NCBI RefSeq assembly: GCF_900090275.1
Contig: NZ_LT607755.1
Span: forward strand, 3,968,001-4,032,000
From: Micromonospora zamorensis
Lineage (GTDB): Bacteria; Actinomycetota; Actinomycetes; Mycobacteriales; Micromonosporaceae
Direction: 5' to 3'
DNA length: 64,000 nt
Below the pieces are notes generated by a model. It was not told the origin of the DNA and ran no database searches. It saw nothing but the letters and a program-made list of their open reading frames with translations. Both the position numbers and the translations under genes were made by a program. Shown piece by piece: positions 38,001 to 43,314 of the stretch; within the stretch, counting starts at the first letter, position 1; every line of letters starts with the position of its first letter.

Positions 38001-39983
38001 CGTCGAGTCCCCGTTGTCCAATCGGCGCTCGATGAATCTTGTGTGCACCCTGGAGACAGGTTGCGTCACCATCCCGAGTCCCGGCTGACTGACGATCCGG
38101 GAGATTCTCCGTCTCGGCAAGCGGGACGTCACCCACCAGTCCTGCCGAACGCTGCTCGCCTGGGCGATGTGCGCCACGTCCCACGAGCTCAAGGAGGCTC
38201 CGGGACCCAGTTTGTCGCGAACCAGCTCCGCCAACATGCCCAACGGCACGGGACCGGGCGGCAGATGGCCGGAGTGCTTCTTCGTGTAACGACGTTGGGC
38301 CCAGTCGAGAAAAAGGTCCGACGTGCGGATTACAGCGCGATAACGCTCTCTGTCGATGCGCGATTCGTTCGCGAGCAGATGCAGACCGAGTCTTAGCAGT
38401 TCGTGCTTTCGATCGTCGGTCGTCCGAGGATTTTCCTCTTCGATATAGCGGTTTACGTTACGCTCCAGGCTGGCCCGCGGGCCCGTCCTGCTCCGACTCT
38501 CTTCGAGGTCCTTCCTGAGGGTGGCGTAGCCGTGCCGGCGCCGCAGCGAATCGGTTCCTACCGGCCCGCCGTCGATGCGATCGTCGTACGCCTCCGTGGC
38601 GTACGCGACCAGCGTCGCCATGTTCTCGTCGGTGACGTGTCGCACCGTTGGCCCGAGGATCCTCCGGGCCAACGGGAGGAACTCGCGGCGCTCGGCATCC
38701 GTGGCCGGCATGGACGTCATCCGGGTCAGCGGTATGGCTTCGCCGTCGCCCGTTACGGCGGGGAAGGTGTCCTGATCGTCGCTCGACTCGCTGGTGCCTC
38801 TTTGCGGCACGCCAGCCGCCAGCGCGTGGGTCTCGAGCCAAAAATCACGGTGCAACGCGCTTCGGAGCACGTGCATGGCTCGTTCCTGCGGGTTGTCCGC
38901 GCGTCTCGCCCTGTCATCGAAGCGCCCGGCCGTTTCTGCACCATCTTCCCGCCATTCCCGCAGCGTGCCGGCCTTCGCCTCGAAGATGACTTCACTGACG
39001 GGCTTGTCGGGCAGCCCGCCGGCCTTTCGCGCCTCCCCGAACTCCGTGCGGAGGCCTTCGATCTCGTCTGTCAGCCTTTGGCGGGCCTGGTCGTCGAGCG
39101 ACAGGCTCGGGTCGTCGAGCTGCGCCTTGATGGCGAGGGCGATGCCGTCGAGCCAGGCCAGGTCCCGGGCCGACAGCGCAGTGGCTGAGGGGACCGGAAG
39201 TGACACGGCGATGGAGTCCGGATGCCGAGGTAGCGGTCCCGATACCGCCAAACCCCAGGGGTGCATCCTCGCGGACACCTCGTGGGTGCGTCCGGAGGCA
39301 TGCGCGGTGACCGTTGCCTGCTGACCCGGTTTGAGATCGTCAAGATGCGACATCAAATCGGCGTAGCCGTTGACGGCCACCGGATCGGCGAGCCCGGTCG
39401 TCGGCTCCTCGGCCCCCTCCGACAGCGTGGCTGCCACCGCAGGTGGTACGCCGATCTCGACGTTGTCCGACACCAGCCGCAGTTGACCGCGCATCGCCGG
39501 ATAGCGCTCCAGTTTCCGCAGATCCGCGGGTGTGGTGAGCGTCTGGACCAGGTGGTTCTCAGGTATCACCCGGACACCTGTCGCGGAGGCCGCGGTGGTG
39601 ACGCCTCGCTCACCGGTGATGGGTAGGAACTGGTCGTCGAATTGGTCGATCAGGTCGGCACGCCCCGGCAGGTCGAGGTATATCCCAAAATTTTTGGCGA
39701 CGGACAGCGCCTCGTCGCGGGTGATGGTTCTACTGCGCTCCGGGGAGAGGCTCACCGACATGCGCGCGACGGTGGTCAGCTCCTCGCGCTCCAGCACCGG
39801 TCGCGCGTCCCGCACGCCCTGGACATCGTGGTTCACGTGCACCTGCACCAAGCCGTCGATACGCGGTGCGTTCTGAACATGCGGGGGCGCGTGATCGCTG
39901 GAGCCGGAGGGCTGGAGGTAGATGCCGGAAGAGGTCGGCGTGTAGCCGTCGAGGCAGATCGGCGGAGCGGAGGCGCCGGGCAT
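23004..39983 (-). CDS. Giant 5659-residue protein with two large repeats and three matrixin-like zinc-protease motifs
   Basis: I chose ATG 39983, which overlaps the upstream gene's stop (TGATG). A unit of about 2300 residues starts near residue 270 and recurs near residue 2895. Paired segments are WVNLPVNWTLRV / YVNLPVNWALRV and SDTDGQKM in both. Three modules carry metzincin motifs: HEVLRAIGATGH (near 2576), HEVLHFLGAIDH (near 2772) and HEIMHYLGAKE (near 5202). Only the second has the full HExxHxxGxxH, followed by Met-turn-like LMSPP. The first lacks the second His and the third has Glu as third ligand. No signal peptide or clear membrane helix is seen. The C-terminus is a helical domain ending in Cys. 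Size and setting fit a secreted effector or surface protein; the function is unknown. Confidence 0.85.
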   Translation of the reverse strand: MPGASAPPICLDGYTPTSSGIYLQPSGSSDHAPPHVQNAPRIDGLVQVHVNHDVQGVRDARPVLEREELTTVARMSVSLSPERSRTITRDEALSVAKNFGIYLDLPGRADLIDQFDDQFLPITGERGVTTAASATGVRVIPENHLVQTLTTPADLRKLERYPAMRGQLRLVSDNVEIGVPPAVAATLSEGAEEPTTGLADPVAVNGYADLMSHLDDLKPGQQATVTAHASGRTHEVSARMHPWGLAVSGPLPRHPDSIAVSLPVPSATALSARDLAWLDGIALAIKAQLDDPSLSLDDQARQRLTDEIEGLRTEFGEARKAGGLPDKPVSEVIFEAKAGTLREWREDGAETAGRFDDRARRADNPQERAMHVLRSALHRDFWLETHALAAGVPQRGTSESSDDQDTFPAVTGDGEAIPLTRMTSMPATDAERREFLPLARRILGPTVRHVTDENMATLVAYATEAYDDRIDGGPVGTDSLRRRHGYATLRKDLEESRSRTGPRASLERNVNRYIEEENPRTTDDRKHELLRLGLHLLANESRIDRERYRAVIRTSDLFLDWAQRRYTKKHSGHLPPGPVPLGMLAELVRDKLGPGASLSSWDVAHIAQASSVRQDWWVTSRLPRRRISRIVSQPGLGMVTQPVSRVHTRFIERRLDNGDSTRDRNQEVRDLRARLEAAGPSVGVSDEDLARLVATRRRLYAKSWDRRYTSMGLSHYQQMARELLGRDQVTPDVLRDLAVMTRPESSLRFGGAHTRFNHRKIRQQLAEKAFEKWRPGTDRPGTRPVPPAVGSQDHSRMVTGFHTIDLDAGVVRELTAWINQSVPFGGNQIAEDVVRRKITSLFGQTLDDGTPLEIAVDGTIYDIRLWAIPNAGPEVDPESLPNQPGLFPGAQEVRSYSFFERANWATQMDATFFDIGAGHRFLAGVRSDAALTYGHVSGSGKRALSSTTMARYRQARVKEDLGWVNLPVNWTLRVQERRTYHRKRDAASELPMAPSVVNSIRPGTLRNDNDGGRWLERTFTDGEGNPVTHTIRYAVPEFNLPYSREQSQSDELKDKTDPDYGTKMPVTDPGDFQVWNIDHGVTRIQLADQVIAGVRAILTPEGYAFWKTHLERYLSNDELGLHFANLVRAKGERGYQQTFRVLLESDGRRLSLSLGARDNSPITNVTKISQVSRSTESRIDDVTASVLRTQDIEYVDSMGRISVTESARVPDSRLVRAMGRLVKPVGHSAGQFIQQSRTFLTRAVRVVGELQVALVEFDLELRVHHYPDKHLTAAGDKGDPLHEESRDVSGFAHVLVHKDDLQKLSTVAGDPTPSSSKLTSDKIATATSATEKTNSADPRWWNPGSGWGLTMDVVHRLEGVETLYNKIVPLLVEGGHLPKAANTARGDATSPWDILQKMPLTGALENNPGLDYRNWQALIHELSEDNLLSRAADVMDSTSNDRGIVWLFRHPASSIRMENARTVTLTAETLGSSFKEQTPYELQYGHMHTVATTIKQAKVSAREGGLVAGAGGSEGGASLQGVLSGQYGSRESENSGRTQSSSVMSDTDGQKMKSRSFTAEIRWHWAVKPVGDTAGPVTGSGDTAGPRTATTGSGTVDARAIILQPDALNDTGSTDSLGRLVVVPATGDHPELTAENLPEDFMRRAMEDPNEQSPITRMDAVAYTVIGTWGAEKLQAAATEAIAGEEKRLSANGLRGRVDRVLEDLRLNPEIRAQQLESFLSTALSRDAYRGFLLRAFTGASVVISVGGGTVGLTAVPVGVPEIVKVWKPYTQQVTEAQAGKETGAENMWQAGAGAGGFLGKSGLKPVIEDAPKSDAGNSELVLGTGSYTRVKGRGKVAAESTTLGKYSGLFQNAHYMIVRVAVVHQVQAGNTVRRVAGEVLLNIKVTDAIPYARLFRNPELIADHIAAAQSVRPTADTRTTTVRPSTAQTHASHGATVWPMLLSGGNGQTGVAPLVAALAEGAAPFHSAGLVTYVKSLPASLNPFMGKLLDGGVSWSYRSDDHRDFTITMSAEQVGPASGSHDGGSGAKSYTRQNDARNESRRWNSGHVAAGASSGMGQPDKRDGLKIQGFDLGFVAVSLPGGFSRNTGRTDMHGSNLLSMEGVRADNLTGYFQNVRFYGTVEETPASTKTTLRNVFGGVRKGQVFDATVKLIVLEPRDGSTALGADERPLDFGLSQELPENALLVSVRGLGAMRTALSSAGLGGSGRLKDTSDQLNYESLPKKLGAMLTDEGARFRSLSTGRGDLHAGSKGFVVRARVAEVQDFYWVEKSELEKYDHGTNLVGNTALDTLRAHAGVSLTVAATPDGVNWVGPTGTVGKQRATTLGTDQSLSDERRAWLRRTASLFVVHVRLQYEVEWPGKREAQKVEAIGYTDIVVSKEDAQALGIPDDALAAAVPAKSRAKVFPDYQGPAAASRDAGSAAAVSAAQRFHLLLRQADAGLHAMRPPAGVSRVEITNVYSIADGGHADPKGKRPASERPVVWYELVRSDEELVFVLRVHLTGDPEAVSQVKAQTKAGVELHLNKPGHRLPMADRRLRVEVQFVDAGQAHLIVPVLSGEAPTGQGWAGDQFPAFYAHEVLRAIGATGHQRPRGKAPATVPMEVRDADLQQIMDVLEPMWPWRGVPGGELQPRPVRRLEIATERWRQGSTDAEPFRFVDTPDGRRLRVVPGAGEQVAVRYELVRGDDEMLFVVRVHLTGGADAVAEVRQLATRGVQEYLNDPRHVLPMVNLPMRVEVQFVDAARAHLTVAVTAPGTQMDQPHWAQGQPPAFYAHEVLHFLGAIDHRPPSRRRDSDLPADLRTSLMSPPVPGERMVVLDEDLQQIMDTLAPIYAGVIGDHGPLIRPDGAATAAAGPSNVAESWNNGLSRAPRMPDPVRTPSPVPDVVTVTDLLYAEAMVPVLRMRIDQAERRLSPDDPEVQQTNEAFQELNSLVDEAGKAGELPDKSLSQALLKASFKDVVGWQDTARAKAEALADRTSGGRGASQTRRQLQSVLYRDFLIETSALGLKPEDPGNAQFLPIVRAAFDPAASAVTDADMQRLTGFVADLIKADQPVTMETLTRRAGFHRLRLELDSGSVAGGIAAVDAAVAGWETSSPAQELAQRDRRLELRAIGRTLVEEEGTFDPTPANLDALNRVIESAYRRYAKVNDGARPHGPIPAAALQDLFHHKLGDRATLTWASVQRVAGEADARQSWRDRHPVRALTAKTFVEADLPGLATTVQKVNAGHSKKIRQEPGQADSVAARNAERDALWALVNPAASPSPAQPADLVGAVELAVLDRQAGSSTAQAAPPSTAVAPGVGEKDVAALVAVRRRFYADERDLQYTGLADYQQMASELLGIEGVVGAAELRDLAIMMRPIPRRLPPGSKDRFGDRAARQWLTRQAISKWNSGPPQHRPDPQNPQVAPDARTDRSRMVSAFHAVGEMPFVADLTAWINRAVPFGAGQVTEEVVQRKLASLFGQVLDDGAALEVTVDGNTYDIRLWAVPTRGPTVDTDSLPAAKSSNRFDGKQENRIYGYGELASWYTWAKANSYDAGLVYRAALGQAEALSGARIDLVATLGRMPGKGQRELSSFTPAEFQQLRIKEPLGYVNLPVNWALRVEAQGAGKWREFTFRTGDGALREDNVRYAVAQFQLPYSAEESGVPRPAEKSGKKPASRPDPGYLKPVAITRPEQFPVWELDHAVSRIQLSDAVLSQVQKALPVETYAFWKPYVEANLSNDQLALRLGDILRPQIDRHYQQVFRLTLQADGQRLSLSLTAGRRDQPVNSVTKISDVSQNGETRFDRVQAVVAKTLLSEDTTLTRRATLTLGFRALERYFRTGGRAQFGWQSGDQLIRHHRALMTRAERVLGELQVVLADFTVRLEVHHERDGGTTPHTRGVDVNGFAHFMVHKDALAGLATADPVGASGRAGEASGTAASRPVVEPVAEEPPARWWTPGPDWGPTMDYVKKLGGVPKLYDQIVGLMVSKGYLPREAAGVGGATPWDRLQKLGVTGADVNKTGVEYANWELLLTKLNERSLRAGVDYVLNIDPAQPGVAWVFSHPSDPVSPERLLTIGLSAATTGRTTYVGASDKQVQVGHTSIDTMTTKRTKGTVRDLSGYLGAGGNEGGSFWQGQGGRQATRTKKNKVGETQSTALTSDTDGQKMPSPIFDVDIRWTWVALRNGKQVALPATVDAKATILQPKDLNDALTASPPAPLTFVPTSDGSPAQIRIDSVPPAGSVNNPQLRSVLADIGTAIYNTLGARGVGKLQEKLIENPPGLSAVAVWNGLNRAVYRSVLLRALAAAAMIPVGNRLVDLSVRPVGRPKIVKVWFPYTQQILESQVGREEGQEGLSEGGYLGAAYGGAEATAGNELVLGGGSATRLTGSGTASLGVQTVGSYRGLYQDQKMAVVRTVVINRAQVGDTVVETFGEVILNVLLKDVIANRDAFDGAELLDEHPAEVSAATTPKPSPVLALTTELRPPVSLEHGLSWAAMWPMLYGATDPAATSRQQTGYGKLSERLAQEAGTFESPGLVALLTALPSWLSPYMAKMRDGGALWRFNPDGRSFVVSMSAELVGPAWGSRPGGNGIKVYERGNRYRDASRRSKATRAVGLSGIGTGRPDDLNGGFVSGSLGIGSARGEEQSDTRGSNLLFMTGLRANKLTDFNQMVRFKVTIEETTARSPTELVKKAFGGQRPARRVSFTVDEEHVVSVPTEGTMPKGAPKQEITFGLNSALPPGILIEGIYGVKNIFEAVESAGVGKAAEAPAADGHLNFETMQTSLGTMLSESGALFTAVSIHGAVLDPGRGGLRVKARFSDVLQLSYMEKAEKEKYDHGTDLVADTDVSTRRENVAGSVTATGPVAPGQSVGGQVAAGRQWSRARGIDHTAWIEHRAWLRRDSSVFFVFALLEYEVTLPGAKKSYKVHGSVGMVVTKEEAIDWGIPEAALRSVVPADKRNKEFPRPDGAGQSASEGPSATPAGPLSDKQRQIVTAYDKTVKGLRTITTRPPSTSGSTASPSGRGAAGPSNPRAGVQRPSRAPRPDPDQMLVPSGMEGFQNDQHRFQFPNLPAEWQAAYDAARPHRLRTERYNPARNALDTDSNLLRGELTTIDFRVREFQAPDGTKVRAFDVHLDLVSPDDRVTPDARAAYGRSVQDTLNQMVNGQHRFDDGFRLHVNFTFDTPTWAGGLADAWRSDPGRSPAVEITDDASPDTDQHLWKLSDTAAVGVHEIMHYLGAKEGYSSADRLFHTPQLPGVMGRNVHTLPTSSSAGSTPYLDDSDLAVIAAVAATAGPVADPGLSDPGPEPEWLRTSLARIERPYEDTPNLLSDMSVPGVRATPPPKDLRATARQQPGQYFVWLSTARDVAVDRPVFEWLNERLEQLAQAGRTPIVVTRGRPTLDDVSGSSTRGAGADKRSLSVLLNRYGVAVVHELPQSSGGLGGLNLDNSWKVRGSTPAAATDRQADATWSRIDAAVVEAARRLARPTVRPVSEAFGALVWGARSVREQFELLRSRPADLMNAAHLEQAAGMAERVPASMNAALVKPLLRFGTDDEIVVTFTESTARQQPSTLLQAVGRLDQAGKLTDPREPGGATGDFIDLVQAVRRGADEAEHSRFDFAVSLLKAIGQVKAGRFDDAETFIAENRGRLEAAQKTIWVDALEELKSVMADDTDRGRLEQVLAAVYEC
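24336..24384 (-). other. Matrixin-like motif 3, HExxHxxGxxE
   Basis: Encodes HEIMHYLGAKE near residue 5202 of the giant protein, with GVMGRNV downstream as a possible Met-turn. Both helix His ligands and the catalytic Glu are kept; the third ligand position is Glu. Confidence 0.6.
31634..31672 (-). other. Matrixin-like motif 2, intact HExxHxxGxxH
   Basis: Encodes HEVLHFLGAIDH near residue 2772, followed about 20 residues later by LMSPP and then DEDLQQIMDTL, the order seen in matrixins (zinc helix, Met-turn, final helix). This is the only module of the three with all zinc ligands. Confidence 0.7.
32223..32260 (-). other. Matrixin-like motif 1, second His lost
   Basis: Encodes HEVLRAIGATGH near residue 2576. 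It is clearly homologous to motif 2 (the flanks FPAFYAHEVL and DADLQQIMDVL match), but Arg replaces the second zinc His, so it should not bind catalytic zinc normally. Confidence 0.65.
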
Positions 39984-42217
39984 CACACACCAGCCTTGTC
40001 GTGACAGGTGACGAGGTATTCCTGCATGCGCTTGATCGCCGCTCTTTCCGGCTCGGACGACGGGGCGATGACATGGCGGAAGATGAAGTGCCAGGCGAGA
40101 CGGTCTGTACCGGTGAGGCAGTCGGCGGCCTTGATCAGCTCGCGCCAGTTGGCGTCGACCCCCCCGACGGCTATGATCTTGGCGATCGCCTCCACGACGG
40201 CGGCGTGCGCGCGGAAGATCTCGGGCTGGTGCGGACGGCGGGCCGCCCGCTCCTCCTCCAGTTCGCCCTTGGCGCCCACCACGGCACGGGCGTCGGCGAG
40301 GCTGAACTTCGTCTTGTCGACATCTGTCGCGGCCCGCATGAGTTCCCGCAACCACAACAGGCCCGTCATGTAGTCACCGACCTCTTCGCCGAGGTGCGCC
40401 GCGTCCAGTCCGCGCGCGGTCAGGTAGCCGAGGGACAAACTGGAGTCGGCCGTCCGGGTGTGTGGTTCGATCGGCTCCGTGATCCGGGCGTGCTGCGGTT
40501 CCAACGGAGGCCCACCGTCCGGTTTCGGATCCCCCTGCGCCCGCAGTTCCTGCTCGATCAAGACCCGGAAGGCCGGCAGGGTCCGATCCGGCCGGTAGAA
40601 GGGGCTGTCTTTGATCTTCCCGTTGCCGGACCGGGAGGGCCGCTCCCCGTTGGCCACGCTCGCCGATTCCAGACCGGTCAGTTCCCCCGCGACCTGCCGG
40701 TTGACCAAGTCGGCCGAGAACTGCTTCAGGTATTCCTCCGCGGCCACCCACGTCGGCTGGGTGATGAGGTTCGCCACCAGTTCCGAGGGAACGGCCTTCG
40801 GCGGATCGGCGAGTGCCAGGGCTCGCCCGAACGCAGGGGTGAGACTGGGGTATGTCTCCCCGTGGGGCGACCGGGCCCCCTGCACATCCCAGACCCGCTC
40901 GAAGCCCTTCATCGTTGGCTGCACGGATGACCGCCCATGCTGGTCGGCGACGATGAACTTCAGTTCGTCGTTGCTCTCGGTGGCCACCACCAGTGTGATC
41001 GCGGGGTTCTTCGCCAAGGTGTGGTGCAGGCTCTCGGCGATCAGTTTGTCCAGCGTTGATCCGTGCCCGCTCCGTGCGCCGCGGCGCACGTTGACCAGGA
41101 TGCTCGGGCCGTCGTAGCGTTCGAGAGCCGCCATGATCTCCTCGCTCACGGCGGATGGCCGGTCCGGGCCGAGCAGAATCGTGTTGCCCGTTCGTCGGGC
41201 ATTAGCCGACACCCGCGGCGTCCACGTGGGCTCGGCCGGCAGTTCCGGCCGGTACGGCGACCCATCCGGCGCGACGACCACGAACTCGCTGTACGGGTGC
41301 TCCAGGACGGCAACTCTCGGGTCGACGGCCCCGTCGAGGACCACCGGAGCGACCGGTTCGGTGCCGCTCGCCCACAGCAACTGCCCGGCGTCGTCCTTCA
41401 CCACCCAGAACGACCCGGGCGTAGGCGAGTCGGAGGGAGCGTGAACCAGTGCGGCGGCCGCCCGGCCCGACTCGAATTCCCGCAGCACGTTCGCCAGGGG
41501 CATGGGCATCGAGTGCAGACCGAGGGCGTCCGTCAGGTGCGGGCGGGACAGCGGGCTCGTGGAGACGAGCAGTTGCGCGAGGGGAAGGTTGGGCAGGTCC
41601 CCGAAGCGCGCGTGGTACACGCCGGCCAACGGCGAAAGGTCGCCCGCGGCGAAGTCGTCACCGCCGGCTGTCCGGCTCCCCCCGGTCGCGGAATAGCTGA
41701 CGAGCTTGGTCACGGAGGGTTGTTGATCGGCCCTGGCCAGCTCGGCAAGCTTTCGCCGGTTCGCCACCAGCGCCTCGGGCAGCAGGCGGTAGGCGGCAGC
41801 CGACCGGGCGGGCGTACCAAGCTCTGCTGTCGATTCGACAGGCACGAGACGGGCCCCCAGGCCCGTCGGGACACCGCCCTGGACGGCGCTTCCCGGCACG
41901 CCGATCACGATGCCCACCATGTCCTGCGCCCGAACCGCGCTCTCCAGAGGCAGGAGCCCGGAGTCTTCCTGCCCGAACGGGACCACCACGAGCCGGCCAT
42001 CGCCGGCTACCACATCCCGCAGGTAGGCACGAAGGGTCGGGGACTTGAAGGCCGAATCGGGAACGAGCAATGCGACGCCATCCGCCACCATGGTGCGCGC
42101 GGCCAGGTCGTACACCTGAGCGTTGGGCTGCATGGAGTCCGAGCCGGCTCCTTGGTACAGGAACATGCCGGGCCCGGCCATGGTGAACAGCTCAAGGCAG
42201 TCCTCTAGCACTCCCAC
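39983..42217 (-). CDS. 744-residue protein of unknown function, partner of the giant gene
   Basis: I do not recognise a family. The start is GTG 42217, with GAGGAG seven bases upstream on the coding strand. No signal peptide or obvious membrane helix is visible. The N-terminal half has several alternating hydrophobic strands (ILVNVRRGARSGHGSTLDKL, then AITLVVATESNDELKFIVAD), suggesting an alpha/beta fold. The last 250 residues look largely helical and end in RMQEYLVTC plus six residues. This tail loosely resembles the Cys-ending tails of the two giant proteins. The stop overlaps the giant gene's start by one base, so translation of the two is coupled, and a chaperone, carrier or co-secreted partner role is plausible but unproven. 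Confidence 0.75.
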   Translation of the reverse strand: MGVLEDCLELFTMAGPGMFLYQGAGSDSMQPNAQVYDLAARTMVADGVALLVPDSAFKSPTLRAYLRDVVAGDGRLVVVPFGQEDSGLLPLESAVRAQDMVGIVIGVPGSAVQGGVPTGLGARLVPVESTAELGTPARSAAAYRLLPEALVANRRKLAELARADQQPSVTKLVSYSATGGSRTAGGDDFAAGDLSPLAGVYHARFGDLPNLPLAQLLVSTSPLSRPHLTDALGLHSMPMPLANVLREFESGRAAAALVHAPSDSPTPGSFWVVKDDAGQLLWASGTEPVAPVVLDGAVDPRVAVLEHPYSEFVVVAPDGSPYRPELPAEPTWTPRVSANARRTGNTILLGPDRPSAVSEEIMAALERYDGPSILVNVRRGARSGHGSTLDKLIAESLHHTLAKNPAITLVVATESNDELKFIVADQHGRSSVQPTMKGFERVWDVQGARSPHGETYPSLTPAFGRALALADPPKAVPSELVANLITQPTWVAAEEYLKQFSADLVNRQVAGELTGLESASVANGERPSRSGNGKIKDSPFYRPDRTLPAFRVLIEQELRAQGDPKPDGGPPLEPQHARITEPIEPHTRTADSSLSLGYLTARGLDAAHLGEEVGDYMTGLLWLRELMRAATDVDKTKFSLADARAVVGAKGELEEERAARRPHQPEIFRAHAAVVEAIAKIIAVGGVDANWRELIKAADCLTGTDRLAWHFIFRHVIAPSSEPERAAIKRMQEYLVTCHDKAGV

Positions 42218-42409
42218 GTCGCGTCTCCTCAGCTCCGCCGCTCACTGGTCGACGGTCGTCCTGCCACAGGGGCGCCGGCAAGTCCTCTCTTCACACGACG
42301 TTGGCAGCGCTGGCTCCCGGCCCCGAGGTCGTCGGCGCCATGAACAGATCATCACCCAACCGGGCGGGAGGGTTGAAGGTCCGCGTTCGGGGGACACGCC
42401 AGTGGTGAC
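42218..42409. other. Upstream region of the giant operon
   Basis: This stretch, with the adjoining ABC fragment, separates the minus-strand giant operon from the second sigma gene. It must contain the operon's promoter. I looked for TGAACC-N16-CGTC on the minus strand and did not find it. Confidence 0.4.
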
Positions 42410-42655
42410 GGCCCGCCGGCAACGCGGAAGGCCGGCCGGCCCTCACCTGGGTCATTCCCGGTTGAGCAGGTACGCCCGGTCCGCGGCGATGGTCACCGTT
42501 CACGTGGGTTCCCTCGGCCAGCGCCTCGCGGGAGTCCTTGCCCGACTCGGTCACCGTGACGGTGCCGCCGGTCGTCTCCACCTCGTAGTCGATGCTCGGT
42601 CCGTGGAACGTCGACCGCAGCACCACACCCATGCCGGTCCCACCGTCGGTGACTG
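42410..42655 (-). pseudogene. Frameshifted 3' fragment of an ABC ATPase gene
   Basis: The minus-strand sequence is a close copy of the last ~65 codons and ~45 bp of downstream sequence of the FbpC-like gene at 9404. Both contain STFHGPSIDYEVETTGGTV and TVTESGKD. A one-base insertion after the codons for EGTHVN shifts the frame, although the old ending YLLNRE and its stop remain readable in the shifted frame. The similarity ends abruptly near 42652, where the sigma-factor gene region begins. It is a recombination scar and makes no functional ATPase. Confidence 0.8.
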
Positions 42656-43242
42656 ACGGCTCAACTAATTCTCCGGGGCAGCCGGAGCCTGGTTCCTCCC
42701 TGCCCGCGGCGGCCCCCTCCGCCCGGTCTCCGGAGGTGGACGAGGCCGCGCTGCGCCACCTCCAGCAGGTCCACGGCCCGGTGCTGCTCAGCTTCCTGAC
42801 CCGGTTGACCGGCGGTGACGTGCACCGGGCCGAGGACATCGCCCAGGAGGCACTGCTGTGTGCCTGGCGTCATCCGGAGGCGCGCCACGCCGACGGCCGC
42901 TGGAGCCGGGCGTGGATCTTCACGGTCGCGAAGCAGATCCTCATCGACCAGGGCCGGGCGGTCGAGGCCCACCCCGGCGAGGCACTCGAGCACGTCGAAC
43001 GGGCGCGGGACGCCGCCGAGGTGCGGGCGGCGCTGGCCTCCCTGCCCGAGCGGCTGCGGATCACGCTTATCGAGATCTATTTTCAGGAACGGTCGGTGGC
43101 CGAGGCCGCCGAAGTCCTGGACGTGCCACCGGGCACGATGAGATCACGCACCTTCTACGCGCTACGGGCCCTGCGCGAGGCACTGGCCGGACGCGAATCC
43201 GACATTCGTGAACCGCCAGCGGAACGGCGGCCGCCGTCGTAG
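42649..43242 (+). CDS. ECF RNA polymerase sigma factor, paralogue of the 15.5 kb gene
   Basis: Region 2 (LTGGDVHRAEDIAQEALLCA, then WIFTVAKQILIDQ) and region 4 (LPERLRITLIEIYFQERSVA, then GTMRSRTFYALRALREAL) closely match the first sigma factor, including LRHLQQVH near the N-terminus. The start is uncertain. GTG 42649 gives 197 residues; an in-frame ATG at 42592 would run through the antisense of the ABC fragment, and GTG 42736 would give 168 residues. No good ribosome site supports any of them. The residue pattern around the -10 and -35 recognition helices is so similar to the first factor that overlapping promoter specificity is likely. It converges with the LuxR gene. Confidence 0.85.
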   Translation: MTDGSTNSPGQPEPGSSLPAAAPSARSPEVDEAALRHLQQVHGPVLLSFLTRLTGGDVHRAEDIAQEALLCAWRHPEARHADGRWSRAWIFTVAKQILIDQGRAVEAHPGEALEHVERARDAAEVRAALASLPERLRITLIEIYFQERSVAEAAEVLDVPPGTMRSRTFYALRALREALAGRESDIREPPAERRPPS

Positions 43243-43293
43243 GGCAGGACAATCCGCCCGGATCACTGACCGCGCGACCGGGCAACCGAGTGG

Positions 43294-43314
43294 CGGCGGC
43301 CGGTCAGGCCGCCG
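43294..43314. terminator. Compact hairpin between sigma and LuxR genes
   Basis: A perfect 8-bp stem (43294-43301 and 43307-43314) with a five-base loop. The loop contains the stop codon of the LuxR gene (43304-43306). It can serve both convergent genes. Confidence 0.65.

Noticed and set aside
39983..40355. Longer form of the giant protein starting at 40355
   Set aside because: The extra 124 codons overlap the upstream gene in another frame and are Arg-rich. The TGATG overlap at 39983 gives a natural coupled start.
42592..42648. ATG 42592 as the start of the second sigma factor
   Set aside because: These codons are the antisense of the ABC ATPase fragment and have no counterpart in the first sigma factor.
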